A DNA stretch of 64,000 nt from Thalassia testudinum (GCA_037157565.1 JAZHRO010000063.1:11204001-11268000), one strand, 5' to 3'. Numbered from the stretch's first letter, positions 12,350 through 24,608 are shown. Notes: generated by a model not told the origin, from the letters alone. Program-made: numbers and translations.

Positions 12350-13073
12350 CTAATTTTATCCAGAACCTAAGATATTCTCGATTATAAGATATGGGTCTGC
12401 ACCACAATCTGGTCCACATCTGTGGACCTCTACTGACAGGTCGGAGGATTCTTCTATTTATTCTGATTCTGACCTGCACCTGTGAATTCTTCATTTCTCT
12501 TCTTTGTATAATGTGCCTAGCTGAAGGCACTAAACTTAGCACTTATACAGTTCTTTTTAGTTTCTATCTCGGAGCGGACCTGACATTCACGCAATTCAGG
12601 TGCTTTCTACGCTATTCCACTCTGTTTTATGTCTTTTTAATACAATGAGGACATTGCATTAGATAGGCATGGGGGGTGGATATTCATCTCTTAATTTATT
12701 TGTCAGCTCCGTAGATTTGTTTATTTTTATTAATAAAAAAAATTATGGAATTAGGAATGAAAACTTGGGTTTAAGAAAATTTTCAATCTTATGAAATACT
12801 ACATTATGATCTGAACACAAAGACCCTTCAGGTCTTTGGATTTAATTAGCCCGTGTATCCACTAAAATGTGGATTTGTTTTCGAGTCCTCGCCAACCTAA
12901 ATTCTATTTTAATTAGAGTAGATAAGTTTGGGTGATAAGTACACGACTTATCTACTCGCCCTCTGATTTGAGGAAATTTTTTAGTTTTAAGCATCTACAC
13001 ACTTTCTTTGCACTGACTCGTTCGGCGATTCTAACGGAAATTGGGTAGCTAATGAACCTTCTAAGGTGATATA
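12350..13073 (+). other. 3' untranslated region of B, first part
   Basis: Non-coding and collinear with A 5690-6537. Holds the hairpin at 12411-12428, AGCTGAAGGCAC followed by TAAACTTAGCAC, AATACAATGAGGACA and the GAGTCCTCGCC block. Confidence 0.7.
12411..12428 (+). repeat. Conserved hairpin after the URF (B)
   Basis: GGTCCACA-TC-TGTGGACC is a perfect 8-bp inverted repeat about 60 bases after the URF stop. Element A keeps it with 7-bp arms. Confidence 0.65.
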
Positions 13074-13312
13074 GCTGGCAACTTATCGTGGGTAATAGCC
13101 CATAGGTAGGTTGTCCAGAGCCCAGTCACTAGACATTTCTCTTTTTGCTGTCTTTAAGTAAATCTTAGACTAGGGAAGCCACCTACTTTAAAAGAAAAAA
13201 TGAAAAAAAATCAAGAAAAGGAGAAAAAAAAAGAAATAAACCACACTTCCCGCACCAGTATGGCTGGCAAGTTGTCGGTAGTAACAACTCATCGACTGGT
13301 TGTTCAGAACCC
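13074..13312 (+). repeat. Repeat pair flanking an A-rich tract in the B 3' region
   Basis: Modules at 13074-13127 and 13263-13312 begin GCTGGCAA and end GTTGTYCAGARCCCAG. An A-rich purine tract (about 13190-13240) lies between them. The order is the same as in A. Confidence 0.75.
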
Positions 13313-13856
13313 AGCTTAGTAAATACACTGAAAATTCCCAAAACACTTAGGAAAAAGCGGAGAAGTAGAATAAACCGGGGAGATATACACTGGATTCACC
13401 CTTGTGTTGACCCCGTAAAAATAAAAGTAGGGAGAAAGCTACTGGTTGTAAAGATACACCTTTAGGCAGAATTCTTTTTGAGGTCACCTAGAGGTGTAGA
13501 AATCCGAAGTCTGTTTTAATTGACGGTCAACGAGTCTATCACATTTACAATAAGATGCTTAGAACTTAGAGTTCTCATCAAATCTTTGATGAGTTGAATG
13601 GCCATAAAAAGCCACTCTTAAACCCTAAAACTTGAAAATCCAAAAAATTAGAAAAGAGGAAAAAGAGAGAAATTTTTCTTTGAATAAGGCGAGGGCATGA
13701 GGCAGTCTGCATTTTGGTAGATACTTGGGCACTGTTATGTCTTTGAAAGTTCGGTTCCTAAGTAGACATTTTCTTAATGATTGAAAATAACTCATGTCCA
13801 AATAATCAAACCTAATTCTTTTATAAATAGCATATAGTTCTTACTAGGGACTAGCA

Positions 13857-13875
13857 AAAGATAGGTATGGGGGTA
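13857..13875 (+). promoter_or_regulatory. Polypurine tract of B
   Basis: AAAGATAGGTATGGGGGTA lies directly before the 3' LTR. Near-identical tracts precede the 3' LTRs of A (17511), C (32616), E (60149) and, on minus, F (42611). It would prime plus-strand DNA synthesis. Confidence 0.8.
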
Positions 13876-15563
13876 AGATGTAAACACATTTACACTACTT
13901 AAGATGTCTATTTATGCATGTTCTTAAGCATAGGATTGCATTGCATGCTATAAATGGTACATAACATGCATCATCATTTATTTAGATTAGTTTAAATAAA
14001 ATGGAGGTTAATTGTCTCCTTTTATGTGCTTGGACAGGGCAAACCTTTTATTGGGGCCTCAGATCGAAGATCCAACCGTACATATGTGATCAGGGTGACG
14101 ATTGGAGTTCAACGACAACAAGATCGCCCTAATCAGGCATCTGTAGCATCAGATAGCGACCGAGGAACCCTAGAAGATCAAGGGCCAAGATGGTGTAAAT
14201 CCGCACTTCAAACGACAAATCCGACTGCACGGATGGATTCAGATCAACGATCGAAGCCTAACGGCACGAAAATCGACTCAATGCGATAACCGTGGCACCA
14301 TCTACATCATCCAAAAGATGGACGGACAAGATGGCGCCATCTCAATCGTCCAACCAGCCCCCAACACCACCGCACCTTCTCTTCTTCAATCAGAGCGCCG
14401 CTTCTCCGCCGTTGGATCAAGATCCAACAGCTGTGGATGCGGCGCCTTGAAAACGTCCGCGCGACCATTTGGACGATGCAGCACAGCGGTCCAGTACCTT
14501 CTCGCGAGGCGCTGGTGCGGGATCGAGCCCCCGCGAGCCTCAAATCAGGCGCGGGCGAGCGGGCGCATGGAGCGTCAGATCGCGTTCGAATGGCCGCGCG
14601 CGCCCGATAGCACCCACGCGCTATTGCACGTGCGGCGGTAATGCGGCATTGCACGCGGGCGGGCGTGCATTGAGGAGCAGGGAAGGCGCATCTTAAGCTG
14701 TCCGATTGCGATGGTTGAGATTCAACAAACATGTGCAAGCGTTAAGCGCGCGTGAAAGCCAGCAGCCGCACGTGCAGCGCCCACTACGCCCACGATGGGG
14801 CTTTAGCAACAGTTTTATCCGTCACTAAAGACCCCTTATTTAATGTTTTGAGATTTAAATGAAAAAATTGCCCTCACTCCTTGCAACTATAAAAGCAGAC
14901 CCCCTCTACACGAAATTTTCATCCCTTCCTTCTCTTCTCTCCTCTCTAAAGCTCAAGAGAAGCTTGTCCCACACCCGGGATGCTTCTCGCGAGATAAAGT
15001 CAAATTTTCGTCCCCCTTCGGAAGTGGATCCCGCGACGACGACGACGTGCTACCCCGTTCCCGTTCTTCTGCTTTGTCCTCCTTTGTCCTGCTTCGTCCT
15101 CCTTCGTCCAGGCGTCGTCCCGTCCAACTCGTCCTCCAAGTGACCGTCGAGGAGGATATTTCTCTCTCCATTCTTTTAATGCTTTCTAGAGTAAATTTAC
15201 TGCTTTCTAGTGTAATTGTTTTCAGCTTTCTAGTTGTAATGATTAGTGAAACAATCTCTTTAATGATGAATTCCCTGTTCATTCTATATCTCATTTTGAT
15301 TTCTGTTTGTAATATTCTCTCTCTCACTCTCTTTCTCTTCTATTTATTGTAAATAGTTAGATAGTTTTAATCAATTGAATTACTTCGTGACAAATAAAAT
15401 CAAACGCGTAATTTTTAAATCAAACGTCCGCCTCCCTGTGTTCGACCCAGAATTTCAATTTCGATATAAATTTTATTTATTGAACACGAGTTCTTCGCTT
15501 TCAAGCTACAACGACAAGGTTTTAAAACCAAACACGTTAGCGTAGCAATTCGTACGTCCAACA
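13876..15563 (+). repeat. 3' LTR of element B
   Basis: Same sequence as the 5' LTR with small insertions, about 1688 bases, ending GTCCAACA. The first base is A where the 5' LTR has T (AGATGTAAAC against TGATGTAAAC), so the TG terminus is damaged by one change. The target repeat GAAGC follows. Confidence 0.93.
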
Positions 15564-16951
15564 GAAGCGGCAAGTTTCGAGTAGTGTGGCAGTGTGTAGG
15601 CGTCGCCGGTGGTGAAGATGATGGCATTGACGGAGAAGCGGTGGTCGTGCGTGTGTTGCGAGAGTGGGAGAGCAAAATAGAATGAAAGAGTAAGAGGACT
15701 TAGCAAGGTGGGAGAGAGGTGGAGGTAGCTGGTTTTGATCGACTGGCATCGGAGGAGGTAGAAGCGGTGAGGCGACGATGATGAATCAGACAGAGGAACT
15801 CCCTCCCTTTGGCTGGGGAGGGTCGCGAGGAATAGAGGAAGCTAGTCGGCCGACCAATTTGGTCGTTGGACGGCCAGAGGAGGGTCGAACAGGTCGTCGG
15901 AGCAAGGGTCAACGGTGGTCGAAGGTAGGTTTTTAGGGCCTTTTTGACGCGCCAAGACTTACTAAAAAGCTTGGCCGTGCGACAGGGGTTCTTTTATAGG
16001 CCATAGGAAGCCCTTCCAAGCTTGGAAAGAAGCTTCCAATCTTGGAAGGTTTTTGCGAAATAGGATACCCGAACCTTTGAAAGGTTCACATGGCCTTTTG
16101 GGAAAGACTTAGAGCCCAAGGAATGGCTCAAATGGAAGGTAACTTCCCAAGGAACCCTCGTATCAATTTTGGAAGAGATTGATTGAGAATCGTGCGAGAA
16201 ATCCTCACTTGAAACTCGATGGTGAAGGTTTAACCTTCCAAAAATGGTATGGGGACCTATTTGTGAAAATGATGACAAAGTTAAGGGCCTTTTTGTAAGA
16301 ATTTTGAAAGTTAAGGGCATATGTGTGATAGAAAAGAATCAGACATGATCAAATTGCAAACTAGGTCAAGATGATTTCAGATTAAGCCCAAATTTTGGTA
16401 CAAATCTAATTTGGACCTAAGGAATCCAATAGTGAAGTTAGATTTTGATATTGACTAAGTTTGACTGAGTAATTTATGCAAAAACCTAAATTAAGGCAAA
16501 TGTTTGTCTAGGACTCTATTTTTGGGTCAAGATAGGTTTTAATGATCAAATTGAAGGTACCAAACCCTAGAGAATATTTTTCTATAAATTTTAGAGGGTT
16601 TAGTTGAATTTCATCCTGACCAGAACCTCAGTTAACTAAGTAGGTCAGTTTTTAGGATTTTAGAAGTCATTTAATTCTCAAAACATGCGAAAGCCCTTTT
16701 CTGTCTGTATGAACCCACTTGTTGGATATTTAAGATCATTTGACCCTTAATTACCCCCTTGGAAAACCCGTGGTTGTATTGCATTCATGATATGATGGTA
16801 AAATTATAGTTTTAACCCTTTTTTCTTACCTTTCTCTCAGAATAATTATGTAATGAATTACAGTCCTCTGGCGGTTATGTAGGAGCATTTAATGACTTAA
16901 TCAGATCAAATTGAGCTAGTTATGGCTCATGATGGTGTTCCCATCACCCAG

Positions 16952-17529
16952 CTTACAAAATGCACAATTAATTCCTAAACACTTAGGAAGAAATAGAAAG
17001 CAGAATAAAATGGGGAGATATACACTGGGTTTACCCTTATGTTAACCTCATAAAAATAAAACGTAGGGAGAAAGTTACTGGTTGAATAGAAACATCTTTA
17101 GGAAAAAATTCTTATTAAGGTCACCCAAGGTCACCAAGGGGTGTAGAAACCTGAAGTCTGTTCTAATTACCGATTAGTGAGTCTATCACAATTTCACAAA
17201 AAGATGCTTAGAACTTAAAGTTCTTTCCAAGTCTTAGATGGGTTGGGTAGCCATAGAAAACTGTCCCGAAACTCTAAACTCAAAAGATCCAAAAAAATTA
17301 GAAAAGAAGATAAAAAGGAAAAAATGTATTCATTTTTGAATAAGGTGAGGGCTTGGGCAATTTGTATTTTGGAAGACACCCAGGCACTGTTGAGTCTTTG
17401 TAGTTCAGGTCTTTAGCAGAAATTTCTTAATGTTGAGAAATAACTACTGCCCAAGTAATTTGATCCTAATTCTGTTTATAAATAGCATGCAATTTTGCTA
17501 AGGACTAGCAAAAGATAGGCATGGGGGTG
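16952..17529 (+). other. 3' internal end of element A with polypurine tract
   Basis: Element A resumes after the solo LTR. Collinear with B 13312-13875: AACACTTAGGAA, GGGGAGATATACACTGG, AAAAGATGCTTAGAACTTA. It ends in the polypurine tract AAAGATAGGCATGGGGGTG (17511-17529). No gene. Confidence 0.85.
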
Positions 17530-19344
17530 TGATATAGACACATCTATTTCACATAAATTATTTATTAATGCATGTTCTTAGGCATATAATTACATTCAGC
17601 ATTATAAATATTGCATAACATGCATCATTCTGCATTTAGAATACATTATACAAATTATAAGTTAATTTACCCTTTTTGTGGTCAGGAGACAGGGTATGGA
17701 TCCAACCATATGGGCCTCGGATCCAACATTATAAAATTATAGGTTGATTTTTGGGCCTCGGATTGAAGATCCAACCGTATGGATCTGATCAGGGCGACTA
17801 TCGGAGTCCAACACCTCCTAGATCACTTCGATCGAACCTCTGTAGTATCAAATGCAATCTGAGGAAGATCCGAGGCCAATAGGTAAGGTGGTGAAAATAT
17901 AGACTCCAGACAACAAATCCAACCGCACGGATGGGTTCGAATCGACGATTACAGCCTAACAGCGTAAAAATAAACCCAATCTGACATCCATGGCACCGCT
18001 TATGAGCAAAAGACGATGGACGGCCATGATGGCATCACGTGGCGCCACATAACTGCCCAATGTCGCCAGCCTTCCTCATCTCATCAAGAACCCCTTGATC
18101 TTAGTTGTTGGATCTTCATCCAACGGCTGAGAATGCACGAATGAAAAATCAAAAACTCCACATAAACACAAGTGAGGTGCAACGATCGAGTGTCTTATGC
18201 GAACTGCACGGTGCATATTCGAATGCAGTGAGTGGATTTAATCTGTGAGAAGAGGTGCATGAGAAATTGGACCATCGAATCAAGATCGAGTGACTGAGGA
18301 GGGCGACGTGCCGTACTCCCGTGCACTAGATGGGCGAGCTAGTTGAATGCGTGCGATGACATGCCATCAGACGTGGGCGCTATGCGTGAAGAAGGTGAGG
18401 TGCACTCGCAAATTTTAAGTCATTCGATCGTGCGATCAGATGGCTGAGATTTCTCCACGCCTCAATGCTTGGAGATGAAGAGGCGGTGACGCGACCACAC
18501 GAGAGCCGTCGGATCAGTGATGAGTGGTCCACTTTTGAGGCGCGGCTTCAGTGACGTGTAGCTACAGTGACGCTCATAAACATCACAAAGACCTTGATAT
18601 TAATGTTTAAGCTTTGAAATAACCTTTCTACCCCCATCTCCTCAACTATAAAAGGGACCCTACACCCTACATATTTGACCATCCCTTCTCTTTTTCTCTT
18701 ACCCTCTCCAAAGCTCTAAGGAAATAGTCCCAAACTCAGGATGCTCCTCTAGAGTAAAAAAAATCAAAATTTTGTTCATCTTCTCACACCCTTCGTGGAG
18801 CATCCTGTGGTTATCTTCTCACTACCATTCGGGAAGCAGATCTCGTTGCGACGCCACCCAGGTTCGTCCCCCATCCTCCAGCTTCATTCTCCCTCGTCTA
18901 GCATCTCACCATCCTCTTCCGAGTGCTCCGTCAATGCGGCTCGTCCTCCAAGTAATCGTCGAGAAGGATTTTCTCATCCATTTCTTTTTACTACTTTCTA
19001 GTGTAGTTTTAATTTTGCAAGTAGATGTAATGGATATGATTCTATGGTTATGAAATACTTGTTCATTCTCTTTCTCTATTTTTCTCTTTCTTTGTATTAT
19101 TCTCTCTTTCTTCTATTGTTTTTTCTTTAAGTAGTTTAGCTTGCGTAAATTAATTTCAACCAGCTACTTTGCTTTGTGAGAATAATTCCAAACGCGACTT
19201 TTAATCAAACGTTCGCCTCCCTATGTTTAACCCGAGACTCACCAGAGTTTCGGTTATAAATTTTATCTGATAGCAAATTTTTTTACGCGACTACAAGGAT
19301 GGGCTTTTAACTCAAACTTTTCGCGTACGAAATCTCGTTTATCA
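17530..19344 (+). repeat. 3' LTR of element A
   Basis: Starts TGATATAGACAC directly after the polypurine tract and ends CTCGTTTATCA. About 1815 bases. TATAAAAG at 18647-18654 is the probable promoter TATA. It carries one copy of the 190-bp segment that is doubled in the 5' LTR. The start is related to LTR B (TGATGTAAACAC), so A and B are sister families. Confidence 0.92.
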
Positions 19345-20126
19345 CTTAATTAGATTCTCAAGAAATCCCAAGCCCAAGGTCATTATGGCCTTAAAAACAT
19401 GTAGACACATTGTCAAATGTCCAGTAAGACGTCTAACCTCTATACACTAGAACCATATTTGGATCTGATCTAATCCATGAACCAACCTGCATATTTTTAG
19501 ACGTCCAAATATTGCATCAGACATCTTAAAATAGAACATAAGATGTCTAACCTTTAGTGATTAGAACACTATTTAGATCCAATTCAATCCAAAATTCTAA
19601 CCCTTCATATCAGACATCCAAAACTTTAATTAGATGTCTGACCAAACATTTGACCCATATATTAGATGTTTGATTCTACTGCCAGAGAATTTAATTGCCT
19701 AATTTGATTTGGATTTCGACCAAATATATTGGGAAATGCCCCCAATGGCCAGGGGGAGCCTCCCAAGCCTTCTTGAAGGTTCCTTTGAGGCCTATGTATA
19801 TCCCTTACCCCTCTTTGGCTAAACACACTAATTAAAGATAATCCACATGCACAAACTCTAGCTCTAATTACTCTCATTGCCCTACTAGTGTGAAACTCTA
19901 TTCCTTGGGCATACACTTCCCTCACAATTGCGCTGCTACCATCAACTTTAGGGAATCCGCTCACCCTTAGTTGCTAAATTATTTTTATATCTATTTGGGG
20001 AGCTCTATAAGGTTCTTTATTTTCATTTGAACTTTTGTTGTACTTAGGTATCCAGCCTGTCGGATCCCCATCTCTTCCTTGCGAAGGGAAAACCTCCGTT
20101 TAGGGATAGGAGGTGAGAATTGTATT
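19345..20126 (+). repeat. Probable copia-like LTR fragment, 3' half
   Basis: No gene. The stretch has several AGACATCT or AGACGTCT motifs, a TATA-like site near 19796, and a tail (GGAGCTCTATAAGG ... TTCCTTGCGAAGGGAAAACC) that resembles the 3' half of LTR G when G is reversed. It is followed at 20127 by the start of an LTR of the same kind. The assignment rests on partial resemblance only. Confidence 0.4.
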
Positions 20127-20880
20127 TGTTGGTACAAGAGCACAACAATCATTGATTTTGACGATAGCCAAACACTTGGTATTTAACATTGGCATTAAGT
20201 TTAAGCTTTCAGGATAAATGTAAGTAGATTTAAGTGTGAAGGAGCCCAAGCTCGTATCGATAGCAGATTGGAGGAGCTTAATGGAGGAGAAGAGAAGATG
20301 GAGCCTCGCGTGGAGCGGGAGCCTAGAGATGAAGAATAGGATAAAAGTACATCTTATTCTTATAATTTGTAATTGTCTTATTGTACTTTGCTCTTTTATT
20401 TCCTTAGATTCATGCAAATAGCCCAAAGTACCTTGCCTTAGTCCTAGGAGCACTATTCCATCAGTAGGACACTTAGGCAAACCTTATAATAGAATCAGAA
20501 AATCAATATAGTAATCAGACAGTGCAATCAGACATCTAACATGATTATCAGGCTTCTGATTATGGACTTTAAGACGTCTGATAGTTTGTATAGACATCCA
20601 AACACTTAGGTTGGATTTAGTGGTCTCTGACCGAAGCTTTTAAACAACAAGCCCATAGTCAGATGTCTTCGAAGACATCTGATGACATTGCTAGAAGTCC
20701 AATTAAAGGATCGTTGGCCTATTAAATGAATATCTTCGAGGTTTGGCTTATGGTTGCATTATTAGTATTTCCAGACATTCGTAGAACCTTCCAGACGTCT
20801 AACACACATTATTTTTTAGGCATATTTAATTTCGATTCTTTTTTGTGAGAGGTACACATCTCTTACATCTTGCTACACTA
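20127..20880 (+). repeat. SIRE/Maximus-like copia LTR fragment
   Basis: Starts TGTTGGTACAAGAGCACAAC, the typical start of SIRE-type copia LTRs. It matches the reverse complement of solo LTR G (TGTTGGTGCTAGAGCACCAC), including the shared later block GATTGGAGGAGCTTAATGGA. The 3' end matching LTR G is not found, so it is truncated, and the right limit is approximate. A 24-bp perfect palindrome lies at 20659-20682. Confidence 0.7.
20659..20682. repeat. 24-bp perfect palindrome
   Basis: The half TCAGATGTCTTC is followed at once by its reverse complement, centred at TTCGAA. It lies among other GAC[A/G]TCTGA motifs of the copia LTR. Confidence 0.85.
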
Positions 20881-22033
20881 GCCTCAGAGATCAAGTGACC
20901 ATTGACGTCACCAGTGGGCCACACATTGGAAGCAACATAGCCGCCGCATGCACAATTAAGGTGGACCTTGAGCCACGATTCAAAGGAGAACATTTCGAGG
21001 GAGCTGCAATCGTCATCTCCTCCATTCTGAGTAGATAGAATTTAAGCTTTAGAACTTTATTTATCTTCTCTTTATTCTTACACATTCATTTAGTTTGAGA
21101 CCCTTGTTCTGGGGCATATTTTAGGTGTTTGTTCCCCGACTTTCTTTTAGGCTCGTGTTGGGTAATTTTTCATGAGTCTGTTCCCATTTCTTTTGACTTA
21201 TGTTTTTATTTTCTTCTGTGGTCATTTTCCTTAATTATGCATGAGTAAAAAAAAAAAAAACACGAGTTACCTGCTAAAAGCTGCTTACGCCTAGGGATAA
21301 GCATTTAGGATTGTATGAGTAGCATCTAGATTTCATTTTCTGCATTGCATGCATTTCATTGAAGATTGCTGGAGACAAAGTACGTTCTTTCTTTGCATCC
21401 TATTCTGATCACGCATTGCATTTTGGACTTAAAGACAAGACCACCTATATTGTTTTGAAAGAATTAACCATTGGTCATCTCAATTTCTGAAAAAGGATTT
21501 TAACTAAAGCAGGAACATTAAAACCTAAGGAGTTGATTTGAGACATTTTGCTGTGGTTCAAAATTCAAACTCAAACTTTTACAGTGTATGCACACTTGTT
21601 TGATCTTTGCATCAAGGCACACATTTAGACACTGCTAGGTTTTTGAGCTGGTAGGAAAGAACCCTCCTACCGTTGGATACCAAAGTGCTTGAAACTTAAG
21701 ATCAAAGGTTTTGTAACTCCAAGGAGGGGGATACCCTGTCATGGATTTTCGAGGATAGTTAAGAAGCACCGCGAAAGCACAAGCTTCAAAGGAAGGCTTA
21801 GGCCTACTTGCATCCTTTAATCTTCCATCCTTGGAGTACTTTACCATTTAAACTTTAGAGCAGAGCACCTAAGTTCCAACTAGGTCTTCATTAAGGTATT
21901 TCGTAGGTTGACAATAGACACGTAATTAATTGGGCAATTTGTATTGACACCTACAATTGCACTAAAATCTCAAAGGCCTTCATTGATTAAAGACATAAAA
22001 AGTCCTTTTGAATTGTGTTTGTGTTGTTAGTGT
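20881..22033 (+). other. Untranslated leader before gag of D
   Basis: No gene or RNA is recognised. The segment includes a poly-A run at about 21248 and AT-rich sequence, and runs into the gag start codon. A short acceptor-like TTGTGTTGTTAG precedes the ATG. No LTR end or primer site for D is visible, so its 5' part is lost or too diverged. Confidence 0.4.
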
Positions 22034-23830
22034 ATGCTTGGTAAGCGATCTCTGAGGAGACAACTTGTCTTTAATCCAGAACCTGAAAGAATCCTTAGGA
22101 AAGCCAACCAAGAGAGAAGAGAGATGGCTGAGGAAGGAGAAAATAGAATTGTGGAAAACCAACGATCTTTGAGAGACTATTTTAACCCTACCAACCAACC
22201 TGGCCATACACTAAGAAGACCTGGGGTAACAATCCTTATGAAATCAAGAGTAGTATCATCTCTATTGCCCTCATTCTATGGTACTTCTAGGGAGGACCCC
22301 TACAAGTATTTGGAGGAATTCACCGAGGTCTGTTCCACGGTGAGCTTGCAGGGTGTTACTGATGACGGCCAAATACGAACTCTCTTTCCCTTTTCCCTCA
22401 AGGATGAGGCGAAGCATTGATATAACACTCTAGATGGTAGAGTGGATACTTGGGATGCCTTAAAGGGAGAGTTTTGAAAAAATATTTTCCCATGAGCAAA
22501 ACTAATCATTATAAGAGAGAAATCATAGGTTTTGCTCAACAAGATAGAGAGCAATTTCATGATGCATGGGAGTGCTTTAAAGATTTGTTATGCTTATGTC
22601 CCCATCATCAGATGCCAAGATGGCAACTTGTAGAAAGGTTCTACATTGGATTGAATGACAAGCACAAACAAATAATAGATGGTGCTTGTGTAGGAACCTT
22701 TCTCACAAAAGCTGAAGAAGTGGCTTGGGAGCTTTTTGAGACCTCGAGTGAGAATTCTATCCACCTAAATTCTGCCTATTTGGATAGGAAACCCACTCTT
22801 ATGCAACGAAAGATTGAGGCAAATGAGGCTAGGGATACCCAGAATTTAGCCTTCCAAATTCAGTTGTTGAACCAAAATATGGAAAGGCTTATGTCGAACC
22901 CTAACCAACTCATGTCGAATGCCTCCATTTCCAAAGCTTCAGAATGCTCCATTTGTCGAGGCACTACGCATGCCACTGTGGTCACTTGGCCTCCCAATTC
23001 CCTGAGCTTATACGGGCAGATCTGAATGTCGCCCAAGGGTTTTGTCCCAAACCCCGTAATGATCCTTTCTCCAACACTTATAACGAGGGCTGGAGAAACC
23101 ACCCAAACTTTTCATGGAGACAAGGGAATGTCTCAAATTCAGGGAATTACAAACCATAACCCTTTCAGAACCAACAAATGAACTAACCTCAAACCTTTTC
23201 CCAACCAAAGATCTCTGAGATGGATGAATTGAAGGCAATGCTGAGAACTATGCAAGAAAGTCAAAGTGCCATCATCCAATCTCATGACAAGGCTATACAG
23301 GAAATGAAATCACAGATAGGACACCTTGTCGAGGTTGTTAGATAGAGAGACTGGGAAGCTTCCCAGTGCAGCTGAGGAGAATCCTAAAGGAAAAGGGATT
23401 GTCCTTAGGGAGCATGCTCAGGCAGTGACTATTCTGAGGAGTGGGAAAGAAATTTTCAAACCTGATGCTCCTATAGTCCCACCTTCTGAAAACCCATCCA
23501 CCCTGACCTTTGCCCCCACTAGAGAAGAGCTGCCCAACTCTCCACTTGAAATCACCTCATCAGAAGAGGTCCCCATTCCACCCCTTACCCGACATGACAA
23601 CCCTTCCACCTAGAGACAGAGAGTGCCCTTTCCAGAGCACTTATCTGACTCTGGGCAGACTTCTGCTGGCTCATCTGGAGCCAAAGATAGGACAGATGAA
23701 ATCATGGAGACTTTCAAGCAAATGCAGATTAACCTGCCTTTGCTTGAGGCTATCAGGCATATTCCGTCCTATGCCTACTTTATAAAGAACCTGTGCACAA
23801 AAAAGCGGCAATCGAGGAAACAGGTTTAAT
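22034..23830 (+). pseudogene. gag: Athila-type Gag of remnant D, decayed
   Basis: The start MLGKRSLRRQ parallels the E Gag start (MLGRRLL). A capsid-like region follows: FYGTSREDPYKYLEEF, LFPFSLKDEAKH, DREQFHDAWECFKDLL and CPHHQMPRWQLVERFY, all hallmarks of Athila Gag. A zinc-knuckle remnant CSICRGTTHATVVT lacks its last Cys. Then come NTYNEGWRNHPNFSW, a coiled-coil stretch (MDELKAMLRTMQESQ) and AVTILRSGKE before the protease. Stops at about 22418 and 22476 and at least two frameshifts (near 22490 and in the knuckle) inactivate it. In an intact element it would form the virus-like particle in the cytoplasm. D is the second autonomous-type gag in the window and differs from that of E. Confidence 0.88.
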
Positions 23831-23879
23831 CAAAAGTTATCCTACTTGATTCTATTAGCTCAATTAGACAACACAGGAC

Positions 23880-24608
23880 ACCCTCGAAACTTACGGACCA
23901 GGAGTCCCATACATCTCGATGGTCGTTGGCGACCTACATATAGACGAGGTTCTACTTGATTTGGGTGCGAGGGTAAACATCCTTCCGAACTATGTATATG
24001 AACAACTTAGTGGAGGTAATCTGAAGCCTTCCCCCGTAATCCTCCAAGTTACAGACCCATCCTTGAAGACACCACGGGGCCTATTGGAGGATGTCCTCGT
24101 GAGAGTGGAGGATTTCTTCTTCCCCATTGACTTTCTGGTATTGAACACTAACCCTACCAACAAACCAACCAAGCCCTCCATCATCTTGGGCCGCCCTTTT
24201 CTTAGGACTTCTAATGCTTCAATTAATTGTAACACTGGGGTGTTAAAAATGGGCTTTTGGAATAGGAAAATTTGACTTAATGTGTTTGATGTTTATAAAC
24301 AAGTTGGATTTGAGGATTGTTCCCAAGTTGAGGTGGTAGATGACCTGATTGAAGAGACAACTCCTGCAATTTTATGTGATGACTCCCTTTAGCATGTCAT
24401 GCTAAATGAGCATTCCCATCTCTTGGAGGAATGTGAAGGGGATGTACTAGAATTTGAGAAGTTGCTTGGAGTTTCTACTAAGTCTCTCTCCTCATCATAC
24501 CTGCCTAAGGTAGATCGGCTACCTGAGATGGGGACATTTATTATGAAACCCTCAACCATACAAGCCCCAACCTTGAACTGAAACCCCTCCTGGACACTCT
24601 CAAGTATT
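23880..24608 (+). pseudogene. pro: Retropepsin-like protease of remnant D, pol truncated
   Basis: The clean part (23919-24275) reads VGDLHIDEVLLDLGARVNIL: an aspartic protease with DLGA-type active site (Asp codon near 23958), followed by KTPRGLLEDVLVRV and the flap-distal motif IILGRPFLRT, as in Athila protease. The frame then runs through stops into ELKPL, the usual entry to reverse transcriptase, but homology stops at about 24608. Reverse transcriptase and integrase are absent. What follows is the leader of a non-autonomous element, so the copy is a recombinant or deletion product. Confidence 0.85.

Larger units (their letters stand above)
8035..15563 (+). mobile_element. Element B: complete non-autonomous Athila-like element
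   Basis: B has two LTRs, a primer site, a leader, one long URF frame, a 3' region with paired repeats and a polypurine tract, flanked by the perfect target repeat GAAGC (8030-8034 and 15564-15568). It has no pol genes. It is the best preserved non-autonomous element in the window. Its host site is the family C solo LTR, so it is younger than that LTR and than A. Confidence 0.93.
6807..16946 (-). repeat. Family C solo LTR, split by element B
   Basis: Read on plus, the LTR starts TGTTAGTCACTC at 6807 and ends GGTGTTCCCATCA at 16946. It is flanked by perfect 5-bp repeats CCCAG (6802-6806 and 16947-16951). Removing element B and one copy of its target repeat leaves about 2.6 kb, matching the family C LTRs at 25779-28344 and 32635-35266. 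There is no internal sequence, so it is a solo LTR left by LTR-LTR recombination. It lies in reverse orientation in the 3' region of A. The reversed TATA box is CTTTTATA at 15991-15998, next to a diverged inverted repeat. Confidence 0.9.
1177..19344 (+). mobile_element. Element A: non-autonomous Athila-like LTR retrotransposon
   Basis: A runs from a 5' LTR remainder (1177-3025) through a tRNA-Asp primer site, a leader, a decayed URF (4261-5689), a long 3' untranslated region and a polypurine tract to a 3' LTR (17530-19344). It has no capsid, protease, reverse transcriptase or integrase, so it would need proteins from another element. It is interrupted in its 3' region by a family C solo LTR that itself holds element B. 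The order of sites (LTR, primer site, ORF, purine tract, LTR) fixes the plus orientation. The 5' target repeat is outside the window, so the insertion site cannot be confirmed. Confidence 0.85.

Noticed and set aside
19662..20480. Minus-strand ORFs of 100 and 126 residues in the copia-like fragments
   Set aside because: They lie within LTR-derived sequence and have no similarity to known domains that I can recognise.
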